Origin: Rostrohypoxylon terebratum
Lineage: Eukaryota; Ascomycota; Sordariomycetes; Xylariales; Hypoxylaceae
Direction of reading: 5' to 3'
DNA length: 64,000 nt
NCBI GenBank assembly: GCA_022497145.1
Contig: MU385859.1
Location: 186,001-250,000 of the forward strand
Position numbers and translations under genes: made by a program. Shown piece by piece: positions 45,976 through 58,589 of this stretch. Under the pieces are notes generated by a model that had not been told where the DNA came from, ran no database searches, and was given only the letters and a program-made list of their open reading frames with translations. How positions within the stretch are numbered: the stretch's first letter is position 1; each line of letters begins with the position of its first letter.

Positions 45976-46625
45976 ATGGCGGAGTTAAAGGAGCTTACCT
46001 ACCAGGACGTTGCCGAGCACAACACCAAGAAGGATCTTTATATCGTTGTGCACGATAAGATCTACGATACCACCAAGTTCATTGACGAGCATCCGTAAGT
46101 GCTACTTTACTATCTTACACGTCGTGCGATTCAATTTTGTTCAATTTTATGTGATTTCGCAATTGTGTTCTATTTCGCACATCAATTTTGCGATGTGGCC
46201 CGGGCTTTTGTCTACGTGTACAATTGATGGCTAACGTCTGTTATTCACATAGTGGTGGTGAGGAAGTCCTGTTAGATGTTGGTGGTCAAGACGCGACGGA
46301 AGCTTTCGAAGATGTCGGACACAGTGACGAAGCCCGAGAAACTCTTGAGCAACTCCTCGTCGGTACCCTGAAGCGAAAGGTAAGAATTCACAATTCCAAG
46401 ATCTTTCATCTGCTCTTCCCCATGGAACTCCGATATGCTGACGAACTTTTGATACAGCCCGGTGACCCTCACCCCAAGGCTCAACAGCCTTCTCTCGCCC
46501 CCGCTGCCAACACAAGCTCTGCCGGATACGGAACCGCCCTCTATGCTGTCGTTTTCATCGGTGGATTAGTTGCATTCGGTGCCTACCAATACCTACAGGC
46601 CCAAGAAGGCACAGAGGCGGCCTAG
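45976..46625 (+). CDS. CYB5: Cytochrome b5, tail-anchored
   Basis: Exons 45976-46094, 46253-46379 and 46458-46625 join to 137 aa. The first intron (158 nt) splits the Pro codon of the haem-ligand motif HPGGEE (His39); the second axial His is in VGHSDEA (His63). The core is followed by a Pro/Ala-rich linker and a C-terminal hydrophobic tail (YAVVFIGGLVAFGAYQYL) with a short polar end, the standard endoplasmic-reticulum tail anchor. It passes electrons from NADH-cytochrome b5 reductase to fatty-acid desaturases, sterol enzymes and P450s. Length is normal for the family. Confidence 0.95.
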
Positions 46626-48278
46626 AAAGCCTCAAGATTTGACACTTTCTGGATGAGGTGGTTCGAAGGAGTAAGGAGTGTGTACTAGTATGTCGAGCGA
46701 CGAGTTGATGGATGTCTTCACGGTAGCATATCTGTCCTCGATGCTTAATAGACCTGGTTTGGTTCTTACCTATTTCTTGATGGTGTCTTGTCAGGCTATT
46801 TGGTTGATGATTACCAGGAGTCTGATGAGAGTACTATTTTTTACTGGCGGAGTTGACAGACTCTAGCTCTAGAGGGACTGGACGGCGGTTACTTTAAGTA
46901 CAGGCATTTTTAATAAACCCGATGAACAATACCTAAAAATTGGAAACTACCTAGCAATGTCGCGCTGATTTGGTGATGGATGAATTCGACATCTGTCGGC
47001 ATCCAATGATGTGGCAGAGATTCTATGTTACCTACTGCTAACATTGTGATCTCTATCACAACGCGATTAATATCGATAGATCTCTGGTTTCTGTACGAAG
47101 GTTCGGGCTAAAAGTTTACAACATTTGACGGGTAGGTACTACGTATAAACTGTGTCAATTACGAAGTCTGCGTACCGTGACGATTTCTTTTTCAGTGGGT
47201 AAGAGATGCCTAAGCAAAAATTATTATCCATTAGAATCTGGGATTTGATCACTAGCCCTAAGATTAACACAGTGTCAGAAATTTGATTACCTAATCACGC
47301 ACTAACCAAAACCCTGCGGCTTCATCAATTCATGTTCTAAACTTTTGGCCCAAAACTTCGTACCTAATGATCCATCATTTAGTACATACCTAGGTCCTAT
47401 GACCTATGTAGCTCTTTCACTCCTTCCACAACACATGCACACACTAATTCTCCATCAACCACTCAGTCACTCAGTCAAGTTTCTCTAAGCTTTTTCGCGA
47501 AACTGAGTCGCATCACCCATCTTCAACACACTTCAACACACTTCCATCTTAGGCAATTGTAACATGTAAGTTTTGTTCTATTCCCCAATTCCTCAAGGAT
47601 GCATTGGGTTATCAGCCCCATCAAGTCCGCACTCTATTACCACATTAGGAAATAGAAATGAGAAAGCATCGAAAGACATCGTTCAATGCTAGATTGCTGA
47701 CATTTCCTAATGAAGAACTCGGAATTGGCCCTAAGTCTACCTTGACTTGCACCTAGGCAGCTAGGCACTTACCTGGACCCGAGTGTATGCGTGCGTGAGG
47801 TAAGGACAACCAACTCCGGCATCTGTCGTTGAATGGTGATTGGATTAATTGATCTCACCAAAATCTAGGTACCTACCTGGCAGCCTGGGCAATCTCAACT
47901 AAAAAAAAGGCCGCTAGCCAGTTCCACGTTTCAGGACATTACCAAGCAGCCAAGTCAGCCAAATTCAAGCCACACTCCGTTAGCCACATCAATCTAGGAT
48001 TCTAGGGTTACATCCAGTGACCTGGGCAGCCTGGGGTACTTCCCCACCTTTAGAGCTAACCTTAAAATTACCTAACACATGCAAACCAAGGTTAACACTC
48101 AGCCTTGTTTTTTCTTCGCTTTCATAATTCAACTTCCTCTTCTTTATCCATCCATCCATCCATCAATTGATGAGGTTGGCATCAAGGAATTGAACTACAT
48201 CCTCCATCCTCCATCATCCACCCATTCATCTATCTATCAATCCATCCATCAATCAATCCATCGACCGATCAATCAATC
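46626..48278. other. Intergenic and long leader of TFIIE-beta
   Basis: No gene supported. A CAACACACTTC direct repeat lies at about 47525-47545. GTAAGT after CAACAT at 47575 could be the donor of a 5'-UTR intron of the TFIIE-beta gene. The last 140 bp are ATCC/AATC repeats. Confidence 0.45.
48146..48278. repeat. ATCC/AATC-rich tetranucleotide leader
   Basis: Repeated ATCC, CATC and AATC units run up to the TFIIE-beta start codon, most densely at 48146-48164 and 48239-48278. They lie in the probable 5' UTR. Confidence 0.75.
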
Positions 48279-49142
48279 ATGTCTCCTACGAAACCCGTCA
48301 ATGCCCCGAAGAAGGCGACCACCCTTTCGCCATCGCCTTCCAAGGTGACTAAGCCCGATGGCGCGGCTATCAAACGTCAGAAGCGCGACGGAATCGCAAG
48401 CATGAGCGCCGCGTTGGCCGCGGGGACCCCTGCTGCCGCTGCTGCCGCCGCCGCTTCCGGTGACAATCCACATAACGCCCTAACGAACCTCCAGTACGCG
48501 GTCGACTTCCTCAAGGCCAAGGGCGAGCCGAAGACGCTGCAAGAAGTCATAGACCACCTGACTCTGCAGCACTACAAGAAAGATGTGCAGATTTTCTTCG
48601 CTGATGCTTTGAAAATCCACTCGCGTATTCGCTTCATTCCAGACCCGAAAGCTAAGTCACTGCCCGACGCCTGGAAATCCGGCAAATACGAGTTCAAGCC
48701 CGCGCTACCAGGCGTCGTCTCCAAGGTGACGCTCCTCGAGCACCTAGCGAAGAAGCGCGACGCGTCGGGAACCGATGTCAAATCGATTAAGGACGGTTGG
48801 CCGGATTGCGACGCGGCGCTCACTGAGCTTGAGGCGGAACACAAGATTCTGACCATTCGCACTAAGAAGGAGTTGACGCCCCGATACGTCTGGCTCGACC
48901 AGCCCGAGCTACATCACCAGGTCGATGACGAGTTCCGCGCGATGTGGTTCAAGGAGCCGCTGCCCTCCGTCGACGAGATGCCTAGAAGGCTCAAGGCCCT
49001 CGGCCAGAAGGCGACTAGCGGTGGCACCAAGACCAACGCCGGAGTTCAGAAGGCCCCGCCTAAGCGCAAGAAGGCTTCTCGTACGCAGAAGAAGTTCGAG
49101 AATGAGCATATGAGAAGCATTTTTGATTCGTACAAGCGTTGA
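48279..49142 (+). CDS. TFA2: Transcription initiation factor IIE subunit beta
   Basis: A single-exon ORF of 287 aa. A Lys/Pro/Ala-rich N-terminus including an alanine run (about residues 49-59) precedes two winged-helix parts: LTNLQYAVDFLKAKGEPKTL with VQIFFADALKIHSRIRF, and GVVSKVTLLEHLAKKRDAS with ELEAEHKILTIRTKK and the conserved YVWLDQPEL. The C-terminus is Lys/Arg-rich (KRKKASRTQKKFENEH), as in yeast Tfa2 and human TFIIE-beta. It is nuclear and works with TFIIE-alpha to load and regulate TFIIH at RNA polymerase II promoters. Confidence 0.95.
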   Translation: MSPTKPVNAPKKATTLSPSPSKVTKPDGAAIKRQKRDGIASMSAALAAGTPAAAAAAAASGDNPHNALTNLQYAVDFLKAKGEPKTLQEVIDHLTLQHYKKDVQIFFADALKIHSRIRFIPDPKAKSLPDAWKSGKYEFKPALPGVVSKVTLLEHLAKKRDASGTDVKSIKDGWPDCDAALTELEAEHKILTIRTKKELTPRYVWLDQPELHHQVDDEFRAMWFKEPLPSVDEMPRRLKALGQKATSGGTKTNAGVQKAPPKRKKASRTQKKFENEHMRSIFDSYKR

Positions 49143-49952
49143 TGCTCTCTTCTGAGAAGGCTTGCCAGCATAGCATTGGGGTTCTAGGGTGCGATTCTGG
49201 GAGCAAGTTTACGTTTACGTTTCGCCAAGAAAGATTTCTCTACGGCATTTTCCTTTTCAAATAAAGGAAAGAAATCAGCATCATCAGCGTTTGAGGTTAG
49301 GTACATGAGACATGGCGTTTCGGATCGCAATATGAGGACATGGTCAACAAGAGATTCGTGTCTTTCCTACTTTGCATTTACAGGCTGAAGTGGGATCTGG
49401 GGGACATAAGTCAGGCTCTACGGTTGTGTTTAATGAAAGGCACAAAGTACCAAAAGGTTGCTCGCTTATGACGTGATTTGAAAGGTGAAGATACATGCAA
49501 TGCTAAAGTGGAATGATTTAACTTTCATTCGATATTCTTTCATTGCTCTCCTTCATCCTCTTCCCTCCCACCAACTGCCATTCCAATTGTTCACCAGGTA
49601 AGATCTACAAAAATTCCAGACTAAGTAGACTGGTTGAAGCTAAATATGAGCTCAAATTAAGACCCTCGAAAGTGCAAATGGGGGCAAGATTAAAAAAAAA
49701 ACTAATATTATAATAATAAAATTTAATTGCCAGAGTTCATACGCTGACCTCTAACATACAATGCTCCGGGTGTCCTATTCTTTTTTTTTATCTTCCAAGC
49801 TTTCCAGCCATTGCTTACCAACTAATCTAGTAAGCATCCTGAGCCTATTCCTAACCTACCAGAACAGGTACACCATCCATAGCTCTTCCATAAGCCGAGC
49901 TCGCTCTCCCAACCGATAGCGCCTCCGCCAGGTATATGTTTCCCCACGATCC
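49143..49952. other. Convergent intergenic region
   Basis: Shared 3' flank of the TFIIE-beta and DsbA-like genes, AT-rich at 49680-49800. No gene. Confidence 0.55.
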
Positions 49953-51130
49953 CTACGGCGGTGGCGACGCTCCCTCCCCCTCCCCGTAAAACCGCGCGCT
50001 CATCCCATCCTCGCCCATTCCCATCCCGTCGATCTCCTCCCCGATCCTCCTTCCGCCCTTCCCGACACGCACGCGCTCCAGCTCCTCGACCCAGAACGCG
50101 GCGCTCTGCGCCCCGCCCACCACGTACCGGTCGTTGATGATAAAGGTGGGCACCGCGCGCACGGTTAGTCCGGGCCGCGAGCAGGAGTCCGCGAAGTGGA
50201 TGTCGAGGAAGCGGTCCCATGTCGGGTCTGTGAGGAGGGTCGGGATGGATGTGCGGGATACGTCGGGGGGATGGTCGAGGTTGGGATGGGAGGAAGACGA
50301 GGAGGAGGAGGTGAATAGAGAGGCGAGGAATGCCCGCGACGATATATCCGCCTCCGTCTCGTGGTACGCACGCAGTAGCGTGGCGAGCCACCGCATCTGT
50401 AAGCTCGGACCTCGCGGCGGCGGCGCGGGGTGGACCCCGTCGGGGGCGGGAAGTGGGTCCGGTGATGGACGCGTCGTCTGTTGTCGATCTCGGGGACGGG
50501 AGGTGAAAGCCGTGCTCCGTGCCGTCGTGGGAGAGGCTTCGAGCGCGAAGCGGAGGAGCTTGTGCGCGTCTCGCGTGCTGCCTGTTCGTCCCTCCCATAC
50601 GAAGGCGATGCCGGCTTGGCTGCCTAGCTCATTCCAGTACTCGAGGCTGCGCTTGGGGATGTTGAGGTATCTCGATTTGTCGTACGCTGGTGGGGATTTA
50701 CGGTCAGTTTGACTTCCAGTTAGTAGCGGTTTGTCAAAGGGCGTGACTTTAGGTGTAGGGTGTGATGGAGTCGGTCTAGCCTGGACTGAATCGCGGCCTC
50801 CATGTTGCTAAAGTAGGCTGACATTTAGATGTGACGGTTCGATAGGGTGAACTCACCGCTTCGAGTCGCCAGAGGGTCGAGCATGTATGGAGAGCAGACC
50901 ACTTCGAAAGTCGCTTCGGGATGTTTCGTTGTGTAAGTCTCGATGGCAGCAGTAAGATTCTTAAATCCGATGTAACAGTACGGGCAGACCAGATCTAAAA
51001 TGAATTCTACCACAAAGTGTGTCGTCTCTGGTACGTTATCGAGTTCAGGAGAGTCATCTCCACTATTCGTTTCCGGCTCGTCCGAGCTTCTGTCGACGAC
51101 AGGTGATAGCAAATCCCGTATACTTGCCAT
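49953..51130 (-). CDS. DsbA/FrnE-like thioredoxin-fold oxidoreductase
   Basis: Exon 1 is 51130-50857 and exon 2 is 50686-49953 (170-nt intron, GTGAGT..CCAG), giving 335 aa. Active-site CPYC (Cys49, Cys52) lies in LDLVCPYCYIG. The conserved TRDAHKLLRFA and the closing VRAVPTFIINDRYVVGGAQS (thioredoxin cis-Pro strand) place it in the DsbA-like family used by FrnE and 2-hydroxychromene-2-carboxylate isomerase proteins. A dithiol oxidoreductase or glutathione-related role is likely, in the cytosol, since no signal peptide is seen. About 50 Pro/Arg/Thr-rich residues are inserted after the TRDAHKLLRFA helix, and a Ser-rich run follows. They are in frame, but the first might be a retained intron. 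Very GC-rich. Confidence 0.85.
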
Positions 51131-53249
51131 ACTCTGTGGATCTATATGGTGATGGTGTTTCGAATAATCCTTGGGGGGTAAAGGGCGAGACTCCTAGAAG
51201 AGTGTGTATAAGCTCTTAATTCCCCATGTCACGACGGGGTCCCGTTAACGACAGCAATCCTTGGAATCCATGTAACCAAGCAAGAAAGAGCTTGGTTTTT
51301 AAAAAGGTACCAAAGTAGAAAAAATAGGAGGACAGCAATAGGGGTAAAATATTAGTCAACAGCACCCATCACCCCCAGTATTTATATATTTTGTCAACAA
51401 CTACCGCTTGTTTTCTAACCACAAAATGAAATCGGAACCGGCTCAACAAATTTTTAAAATGATACATCTCTGAATATATAAGTATTAGGTCCAGATTAGG
51501 AGAAAGGCTCGGTTCCGGAATTTGCTTCAGCTCCCATACGTCGTAGTAGACGACGTGCAGCAAATGCTTGTCACACTAGGAATTAGATGCAATGATCGAA
51601 TAATCAGAAATTATGTCCCAACATCCTTGGGACTAAGTACCGCACTTATGGAAACGGCCTGCATGGCGTTTCGCTGTCAAAGGGTCCAACGTCTAGCCGC
51701 GCCAAGAAAGGGGAATATCCGGGTTATCAGGCACAGCACGAGCCTGTGAAGCAACGATATTCCCTCGAAATAGGGAAGATGTACCTATATTCGGAATGAC
51801 CAGGAATTTCTGCATGGCTGAAGCCGACAGGAGTGACCACAATATCCCAGCTCTACTTGAGGTGTATCCACGGCGTTGGGGGAAAAAAGGGGTTTGAGGG
51901 AGAAAATGTGCGTATTTAGCCCCATATGATCACAAATCAAAAAATCATCCCAAGGTCAAATCCGGGGTCGCCATCCACATTTTATTCCCCCCTTGACTAC
52001 TTAACAGCCACTTATATCGTCACAATCGTACGAGAAAGTATGCGTCACTGATGATTAAACATTTTATTTCATTCAATCCAAACCCGACTCGTATAGACGT
52101 CGCCTTAAGCAGTCCTACCTTTGCGAGCCGTGCTTAGTAGTATAGTGCAGTTGGTGTGGGTAAGGGACGAAAGAAAATCATTAGCTTGGTCCCGTGCGGT
52201 AGCTAATGTAAGACACCTAAACATGCAGGAAATAATGGGTATGTAGGCAGGTAAGCTTAAACGTTCCTGAAGCACTTGATATGAATGCTACTTAACGTTA
52301 GGTATAGTCAAGCGTGGTACCCCGATCGTCATCACACATATAAGTGGCTCTTGTCACTCCCGGCTACCCTTAGTGTGAAGATCTCGTCCCGCACCGGGAG
52401 ACCAACGTGATAACCGATCTAGGATAACGCTGATATAAGACCTAATGTAGGTTAATGATGTATATATAAAAATCTACCTAGTAGATGTCAACGTTTTGGG
52501 CTATACTAGGTACCTAGTAAACATTCAAACATTCACACATAGTAATTACTCCTTTAGAAGCACGTGCACTGCATCCATGGTCTACAAGAGGTAGATAACC
52601 GACTTTTCTGTTTTCAATCCAGTCGCAGCTTGATTTGCTACATCAACTCGAATCCGAGGTCTTGGTTGCCAGGTTTATCTAGCATGTACCAAGAGACTCA
52701 GCAGAGTAGCCTATCTAGTATGTACTGAGAATGAGAAACATTCATCCTAAAGGTTGCCGAAATTCTTCAATCCAGTCTTAACTGTTTAATTTCGGCAACA
52801 GATCTGTCTGTTGACGCACTGTCGGGATATTCGGGAGGCTTGTCGCAAGATTTGCCGTAAAACGTGAGATCCCAATTGCAATTCCGTAGCCACTAGGAGA
52901 GCAAACGTATAAACGCGTCCATAAACCAACTAGTCCCTGTATCCTCATTCCTGTGTAATTTTCCTTTTTCCCACCATCTGCACCAATTATGCCACCTTTA
53001 CTGTCATGATGTGCCCCCGAGCCCGACCAGGGTACGTTGAAAGAGGAGGCAAAGAGAAAAGAAGAATGGCATTCCAACCTCAATTGAATCCATCAAGAGG
53101 CAAGATAAGCCTTCCATATTAGAAAGGTCCACTGGTCTTTTTCGGTTCGATGACTTGTGTCGAATTACTGAGAGGCGCGAGCCCCCACATTGAGATGGGA
53201 GTTAACTGCGTCGAGGCAGTTGGATACCTGATCTGAAGCCTCCAACTTG

Positions 53250-53293
<44 letters not shown>

Positions 53294-53657
53294 CAGGGGA
53301 GAAAACGCCATTTGGTGGTCACCCCTCGAACGCGTCGCATATAATCACTCCTGCCGTGCCTCTGGGTATTTGCCTTTCCTGAACAAATGAAAAATGCAAT
53401 GAACAAATGGAATCTATAAGCGCTTTCAAAAAGGAGAGCACCATGCGCGAGAGATCATGCTGCCTTGCTACGATTGAGGAAACCTCGCCTGACTATTCTT
53501 CCAGCTTCATCCGGAAGTGCGGATAAGGCTCCCACACAAACTCATAATCAGACGATAACGTATCTACTGGGGTCGAGGTTGTTTCTGTCGACGCCAGCAA
53601 TATCGATTCCGCGGGTGCATCATTGGAAAATTGGCCTGAGTCGCTCTGGTTGTCATC
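51131..53657. other. 2.5-kb intergenic region
   Basis: No gene supported on either strand. Contains a 35-nt poly(A) tract. CTAGGTACCTAG motifs lie near 52506-52517. The DsbA-like promoter is at the left end. Confidence 0.5.
53250..53284. repeat. Poly(A) tract, 35 nt
   Basis: The longest homopolymer in the window. It could be the tail of an old retroposed copy, but nothing recognisable lies upstream of it. Confidence 0.9.
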
Positions 53658-55175
53658 CTATTGACCAGCCCATAACGATTCCGGTCGGGGCTTCAGATCA
53701 TAGGTTGCCGAGCCAGGATCTGTACTAGTCGGCCGTCGAATCTGAGCGCCTGTATTGTAGTAAATTTGGCCGATATTGCCCCCCATATACGGCGGTTCGG
53801 GATCCGGATATACGTAGCTGCTACCACCAGTGCTATGGGTCGGAGAAGCCATGTGCGAAGGCGACGCCCATCCCACGCTGCTCATATGAGGGCTTCCGCC
53901 AGTGCTACCACTTCCGGTCTGATGCGACTCCACACTGGGTTCTAAAGTAGGAGGAGGCGGATAGGCCGTCGGGTGCGACGTAGGTCGCATGGTAGCAGCA
54001 TAAGCTGGGACCGACGTAGGGCTCTGAGACTGCATATCCGTGCGAATATGAACAGGGAGCGAGCCATTGGTCACGTATGAATAGTCATTGTTTCGCATCG
54101 CATTCGCTGTGGACAGATCTGCATTAGGAGACATCGACATCTGTCTCTGGGCAGGCGAGGGAGTGTTGAGCGGGGATCCGTGGTTAGAACCGGGTTCGCT
54201 GTCACTATGAGCTACCCGACTTGCGTTCGCAGCCGATCGATTGGCCTGAGCGGCGGCTAGGACACTAGCTGTGGCTGCAGCAGCTTCTTCCACTGTGGTA
54301 CCGCTGTGCATGTTTTGATGACGGGTCAAGGTAGTTCGCCGGGTGAATGTCTTTTGACAATGCGCGAACGGGCACTGATACGGTCTCTTCCCCGAATGAA
54401 TGCGCCTGTGCCTCGCCAAAGAACTACTATCACTGAACGGCTAAAACTAAGTCAGTATATTTCTCACGTGAATATATTGGATGGGTAAATGAAATACCTT
54501 TCCACATCGCTCACAGAGATGAGGCTTCTCACCCGTATGGACACGCTGATGAACAGTAAGTGCAGATCGTTGAATAAACTGTTTGCCGCAGCCCTCATAG
54601 TCGCATGCATGAGGTCGAATCCCCGAATGGATGCGTTCTGGAACCTAGCATTAGCATCAAAGTCGCATTTCATGGGGGAGCGACATACCGTGTCTAGCTA
54701 GATCGCTTCGTCGAGCGAAAGCCTTGCCACAGCTGGTACAGGAGAAATTCTTGGCCTGGGGTTGAGATCGTTGAGGCATTTCAGGTGTTTTGTTGTACAT
54801 GGGCAAGCCATGCGACATTGAGTGAGCGACTGCCGGCATGCTCGCCGGCAGGCTTGGGATCATGATACCAGACATGCTGGGATCGGGTAGGGGTACCGTT
54901 GACTGCATCGCAGGAGAACCATACGGGCGTCCGTTGCTCATGCCATTCAAAGCATCAAGAGGCTGTCCGACGCGGGGGCCTGAGTGATACGAACTTTCAG
55001 AACCATGGGGCGAATTCGAGCGATCCATGCCGGTGGAAGTAAGCTGGGGGTGCGGAAGGAGTTGGTGGTCTGGCGAGGGGCCCGACGCTGCGGCAGCGGC
55101 CGCTGCTGCTTCTGCGTTCTTCTTGTCTAGCATATTCGTAATATTCATCACCTCAGACGACGGTGATTTGGACAT
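53658..55175 (-). CDS. C2H2 zinc-finger transcription factor, four fingers
   Basis: Exons 55175-54689, 54637-54498 and 54440-53658 join in phase to 469 aa. The N-terminal 140 residues are low-complexity with an alanine run, after a MNITNMLDKK start region. Four C2H2 fingers follow: CTSCGKAF..RHERIH, CDYEGCGKQF..HQRVH, CERCGKPF..RHRRIH and CPFAHCQKTF..RHQNMH, linked by TGEKPH/SGKRPY-type linkers. Intron 1 splits the end of finger 1 and intron 2 splits finger 3. The C-terminal 230 residues are Ser/Pro/Thr/Gln-rich, typical of a fungal activation or repression region. It is nuclear and DNA-binding. I do not recognise which named fungal regulator this is. Confidence 0.9.
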
Positions 55176-56642
55176 GTTGGCGTGAACAGGCCGACAAGTC
55201 CGGGGCGAGCAAGCGATGTCTATCGCGTTCGCAAGTACTGGGTAGTATCACGTAAAGACTGCCCTGTGCGTACTATATAGGTGTTCTTCTAGGTATTCTT
55301 CAAATCTAGTATTCGACGCCTAAAAGCACGAGGTTGAGCCGAAACTACCCTGTGCTACACAGGCGGGATGCTATGTTGTAATTAAGAGGTAGATATGGCA
55401 AGACCGTCCTGGTAATAGGTAGTGGGAAGTCTCGCCGAGTATTCCCAACTCGGTACGCGTCAGCCTTTGCTCCGATGAGCCTGGATCTGCCGGTGTATCA
55501 AGGCGGAAGTTGCGCAAAGGTCCAGTCTATTTACGATCCGAGTAACGTAATGCGCCAAAGTGTCTCTTTCGGATATCCAGGAAATTCTGCACAGCAGTAC
55601 AGTCCACGTTGCGACGCCTTTGTTGATAGGTCTCGGTCAGTTATAGAGGAAGATGACAAGGGCGGGGTTGGGACGTCGAGTTGTTGCAGCTGTACGCTGT
55701 GCGCGTAGAGTTCAAGAGGTTAGAAGATGTGAAGGGAGACGGTGCCCAGAAAGTCGCGATCCTAGATCAAATATCGGGAAAATATTGGTAATCCTAGAAG
55801 CAGACCAGGACGAGTCAGTACTCACGAAATCAAGCGAACAAATCTGATGAGAAAACGCAGGGACATATGAGCCAAGGCTAAGTTTGTGATAATCATAGCA
55901 CACAAGGGATGCAGAGTAGTGTTTGTAGGCTTAGAACTTGGTGGTCGAGTCGAGTAATACCGAAGATATTTGTGGTGCAAGATACTTGGAACTCGTAACC
56001 CGCAAAGGTCAGGACGAAACCATCCCAAGATACCCGATCGATCTTGCTTGAAGCAAGAAAGGATGAAGATGCGACGCGTGACAGAGACGTGAAAGAATGC
56101 TCAGATCTCAGAGCGGTGGCAGCAACAGGTCGTGCAAACCGAGCAGTGGATATGGAAGCAATAAAAGAAAACGTGTGGTGTGGATCTAGAGCTCGTCGAC
56201 TAAGAGAGCTGGGACTGGAATGGGAGCAGCTTGTGATCCCAACATACCTCGAAATATTCAAGACCAGAGGTGGTGATATGGAAGAAGGATGTAGAGGAGA
56301 ATAGAGAATACCTTCGCGGATGACAATTAGGTCCCGTCAGGTAGTGTAGAGAACGAAAGGATTGAAAGAATTAAAAAAGAAAAAAAAAGTTATGTGTGAT
56401 AATGGGAAGGAGAGGAAAAATAATATGTATTGGAAGGTGTTGAAATGAATCAAATTGTAGAATGGTATTTTAGGTAAGCGTATATCGAGTGAAGGTGGTA
56501 GGTACGTAGGTACTTGAATTTTGGTACTGGGTACTGTACTAGGTAGACTAGGTAGAGGGTAGAGTGTGCAGGTAGCGGTGGACAAACCTAGTAACGTAAA
56601 AGTGCAGGTGTGGGTTTTGCGCATGCGAGTTGGTAAGGAACC

Positions 56643-56669
56643 AGGAGCAGGAGCAGGAGCAGGAGCAGG
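56643..56669. repeat. (AGGAGC)4.5 microsatellite
   Basis: Four perfect hexamers plus a partial one. Non-coding. Confidence 0.85.
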
Positions 56670-58589
56670 GACCACAACGGCAAACCTAAGGTAGGTTTGT
56701 ATCCAAGTACTTTAGTGGGTACTTGAAGTAGCGATCATATACGACGATTGTGTGTAGTATGTACGAAGTGTAGTAGTAGTAGGTAGGTAGTAGGCAGGTA
56801 TGTACGTACTACGCACTAGGTATGAAAAAAACGAGAGGAAAAAAAAACGTCTGTGATTGCTTTACGTACCTTAGTATGTATGGTGTTCTGCGTCGCGTTA
56901 TGTGCTTTGCAATATGTGACTCAAGGTAAACACACAATATCCAGATTTGAGATGCAGTTGTCCATGCACTTGCTCATATGATCAAGTATCAGTGATCAGT
57001 GATGATGAGTTAGGAGGAGAAAAAATTTCGTCCGTTTAAATATAGGATTGATGTCAACAAACTTTTCTCCTTTTCTTTCATTGATTTTTTTTTTCTCTCT
57101 CCCCTGTTCTTGTCAGGCCCAATGAAACCGCACCTTTAGTACATAGGGCTACAGCTACTACTAGCACTACTAGCTACTACATAGCCTACGTCCTTGCACG
57201 TACTATAGTACAGTACATACAGTACGCTAGAGAGAAAAATTAAGCTTGCACTAGCCATTTCAAGTAATCATTTTCTTCACTGTACATTCTATGACTACTT
57301 TTTAGAGGAAAGTGTTATACCCACTTTCTTTGCACTAAGTAGGTAGTAGCTTTGTATCTTGAACGTTATGTACCGACGCTGCCTTATTGAAAATTCCCGG
57401 GAGTTTTCCGTTTGTTCCGACTTAGAATATTTTTTCCCAAATATTTTGTCAATTCTTGTACTATGTATTAAAATGCCTCTTCCATGTTCCAATTATTCAT
57501 TCGGTAGATATATGCAAAGCAAAGCATTGAATATAGCATGGTATGCATAGCTGACATATTCTCCTACCAAGCTAGATGGTGCGGTTTCTATTTAAACGTC
57601 GGGAGAACTTGTCTGAGCACTCTCTATCTTGTACCATGCAGCCCATGTACAGCTGTAGATAAACGGCTAGGTACTTCAGTACAGCATAACCCCGGCAAAC
57701 GACCCGCAATGCATACTCCGCCCATATTATTATCCGCGATATTGATATGATCTCCCCAGACATCCCGCCTTGCATAATGACTCCATCGCGACAAGTTGAA
57801 TGACATTAAGGGTGAGCTTCAACGTCGGCCGGGTTGTACTACTACATAATATGTATACAAACGATGCTAATACGGAAATGCCGACCATGCATATAATACG
57901 CGTTAGATGCACACGTACTAGTATGTACGTAGCACGCAGTGCCGACAGAGTCGGAGAACATGGAAGGCGGGTGCATTAGGCACACCTAGGTATGCAACAA
58001 CATATCCTATGGATGTGTGTATAAGCATATTAATGGACATGGGGGATATGCAGGAATACGTTATTCGACATTGGGAAGGTACGGGACTCGGGAGATTCTC
58101 AGTCGATGACTCGAGAGTCGATACTACTACCCAGATCTCATTGGAGGCGCGATGACGAGGAGCAAGCAATGAAAATACCCAAAGATTTCAGTTACCTCCT
58201 GTCGGGACTAGATTAGCTGGTCTAGGTGAATTCAACATATTAAGTTGTTGTCTAGATGTTCAAGGGAGGTTGTGGGATTTGGCTCGTACCGAAGACATGG
58301 TAAGATTTGATGAGACACCATAATACATGTAATTTTGCAGGACGAGATGCAATTGCTTGCCTCATTTGTGGAAGGAACCCATTGCCATAAATAGCTGTTT
58401 AATAATAATACTAGTTATGAACAATATGTTTCCATCATAAAAAGTTCACTAACGTTACAGGTATTTGGATGTAATTTTGTAATAGTAAAATAGTGAAATA
58501 GTGAAATAATAGTGAAAACGAAGAATCGAACAAGTCCATACTAGGATGTATTTCCCATATTCCAACAATGGATATTTGACGTATTTGAT

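Noticed and set aside
47575..47585. Donor-like GTAAGT after CAACAT as the start of an extra coding exon for TFIIE-beta
   Set aside because: The ATG there is followed at once by TAA in frame, and the 48279 start already gives a complete TFIIE-beta. At most it marks a 5'-UTR intron.
49822..50598. 258-codon minus-strand frame overlapping the DsbA-like gene
   Set aside because: Out of frame with the thioredoxin-fold protein, with a low-complexity Arg/Pro/Gly translation. The other frame contains the conserved motifs.
50134..50712. 192-codon plus-strand frame antisense to the DsbA-like gene
   Set aside because: Antisense shadow in GC-rich DNA with no domain and no promoter evidence.
53250..53284. 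Poly(A) tail of a retroposed gene or LINE element
   Set aside because: No coding relic or target-site duplication is visible next to the tract.
55893..56261. 122-codon minus-strand frame upstream of the C2H2 gene
   Set aside because: Ser-rich translation without a domain, lying in the likely leader of the regulator. No supporting splice or start signals.
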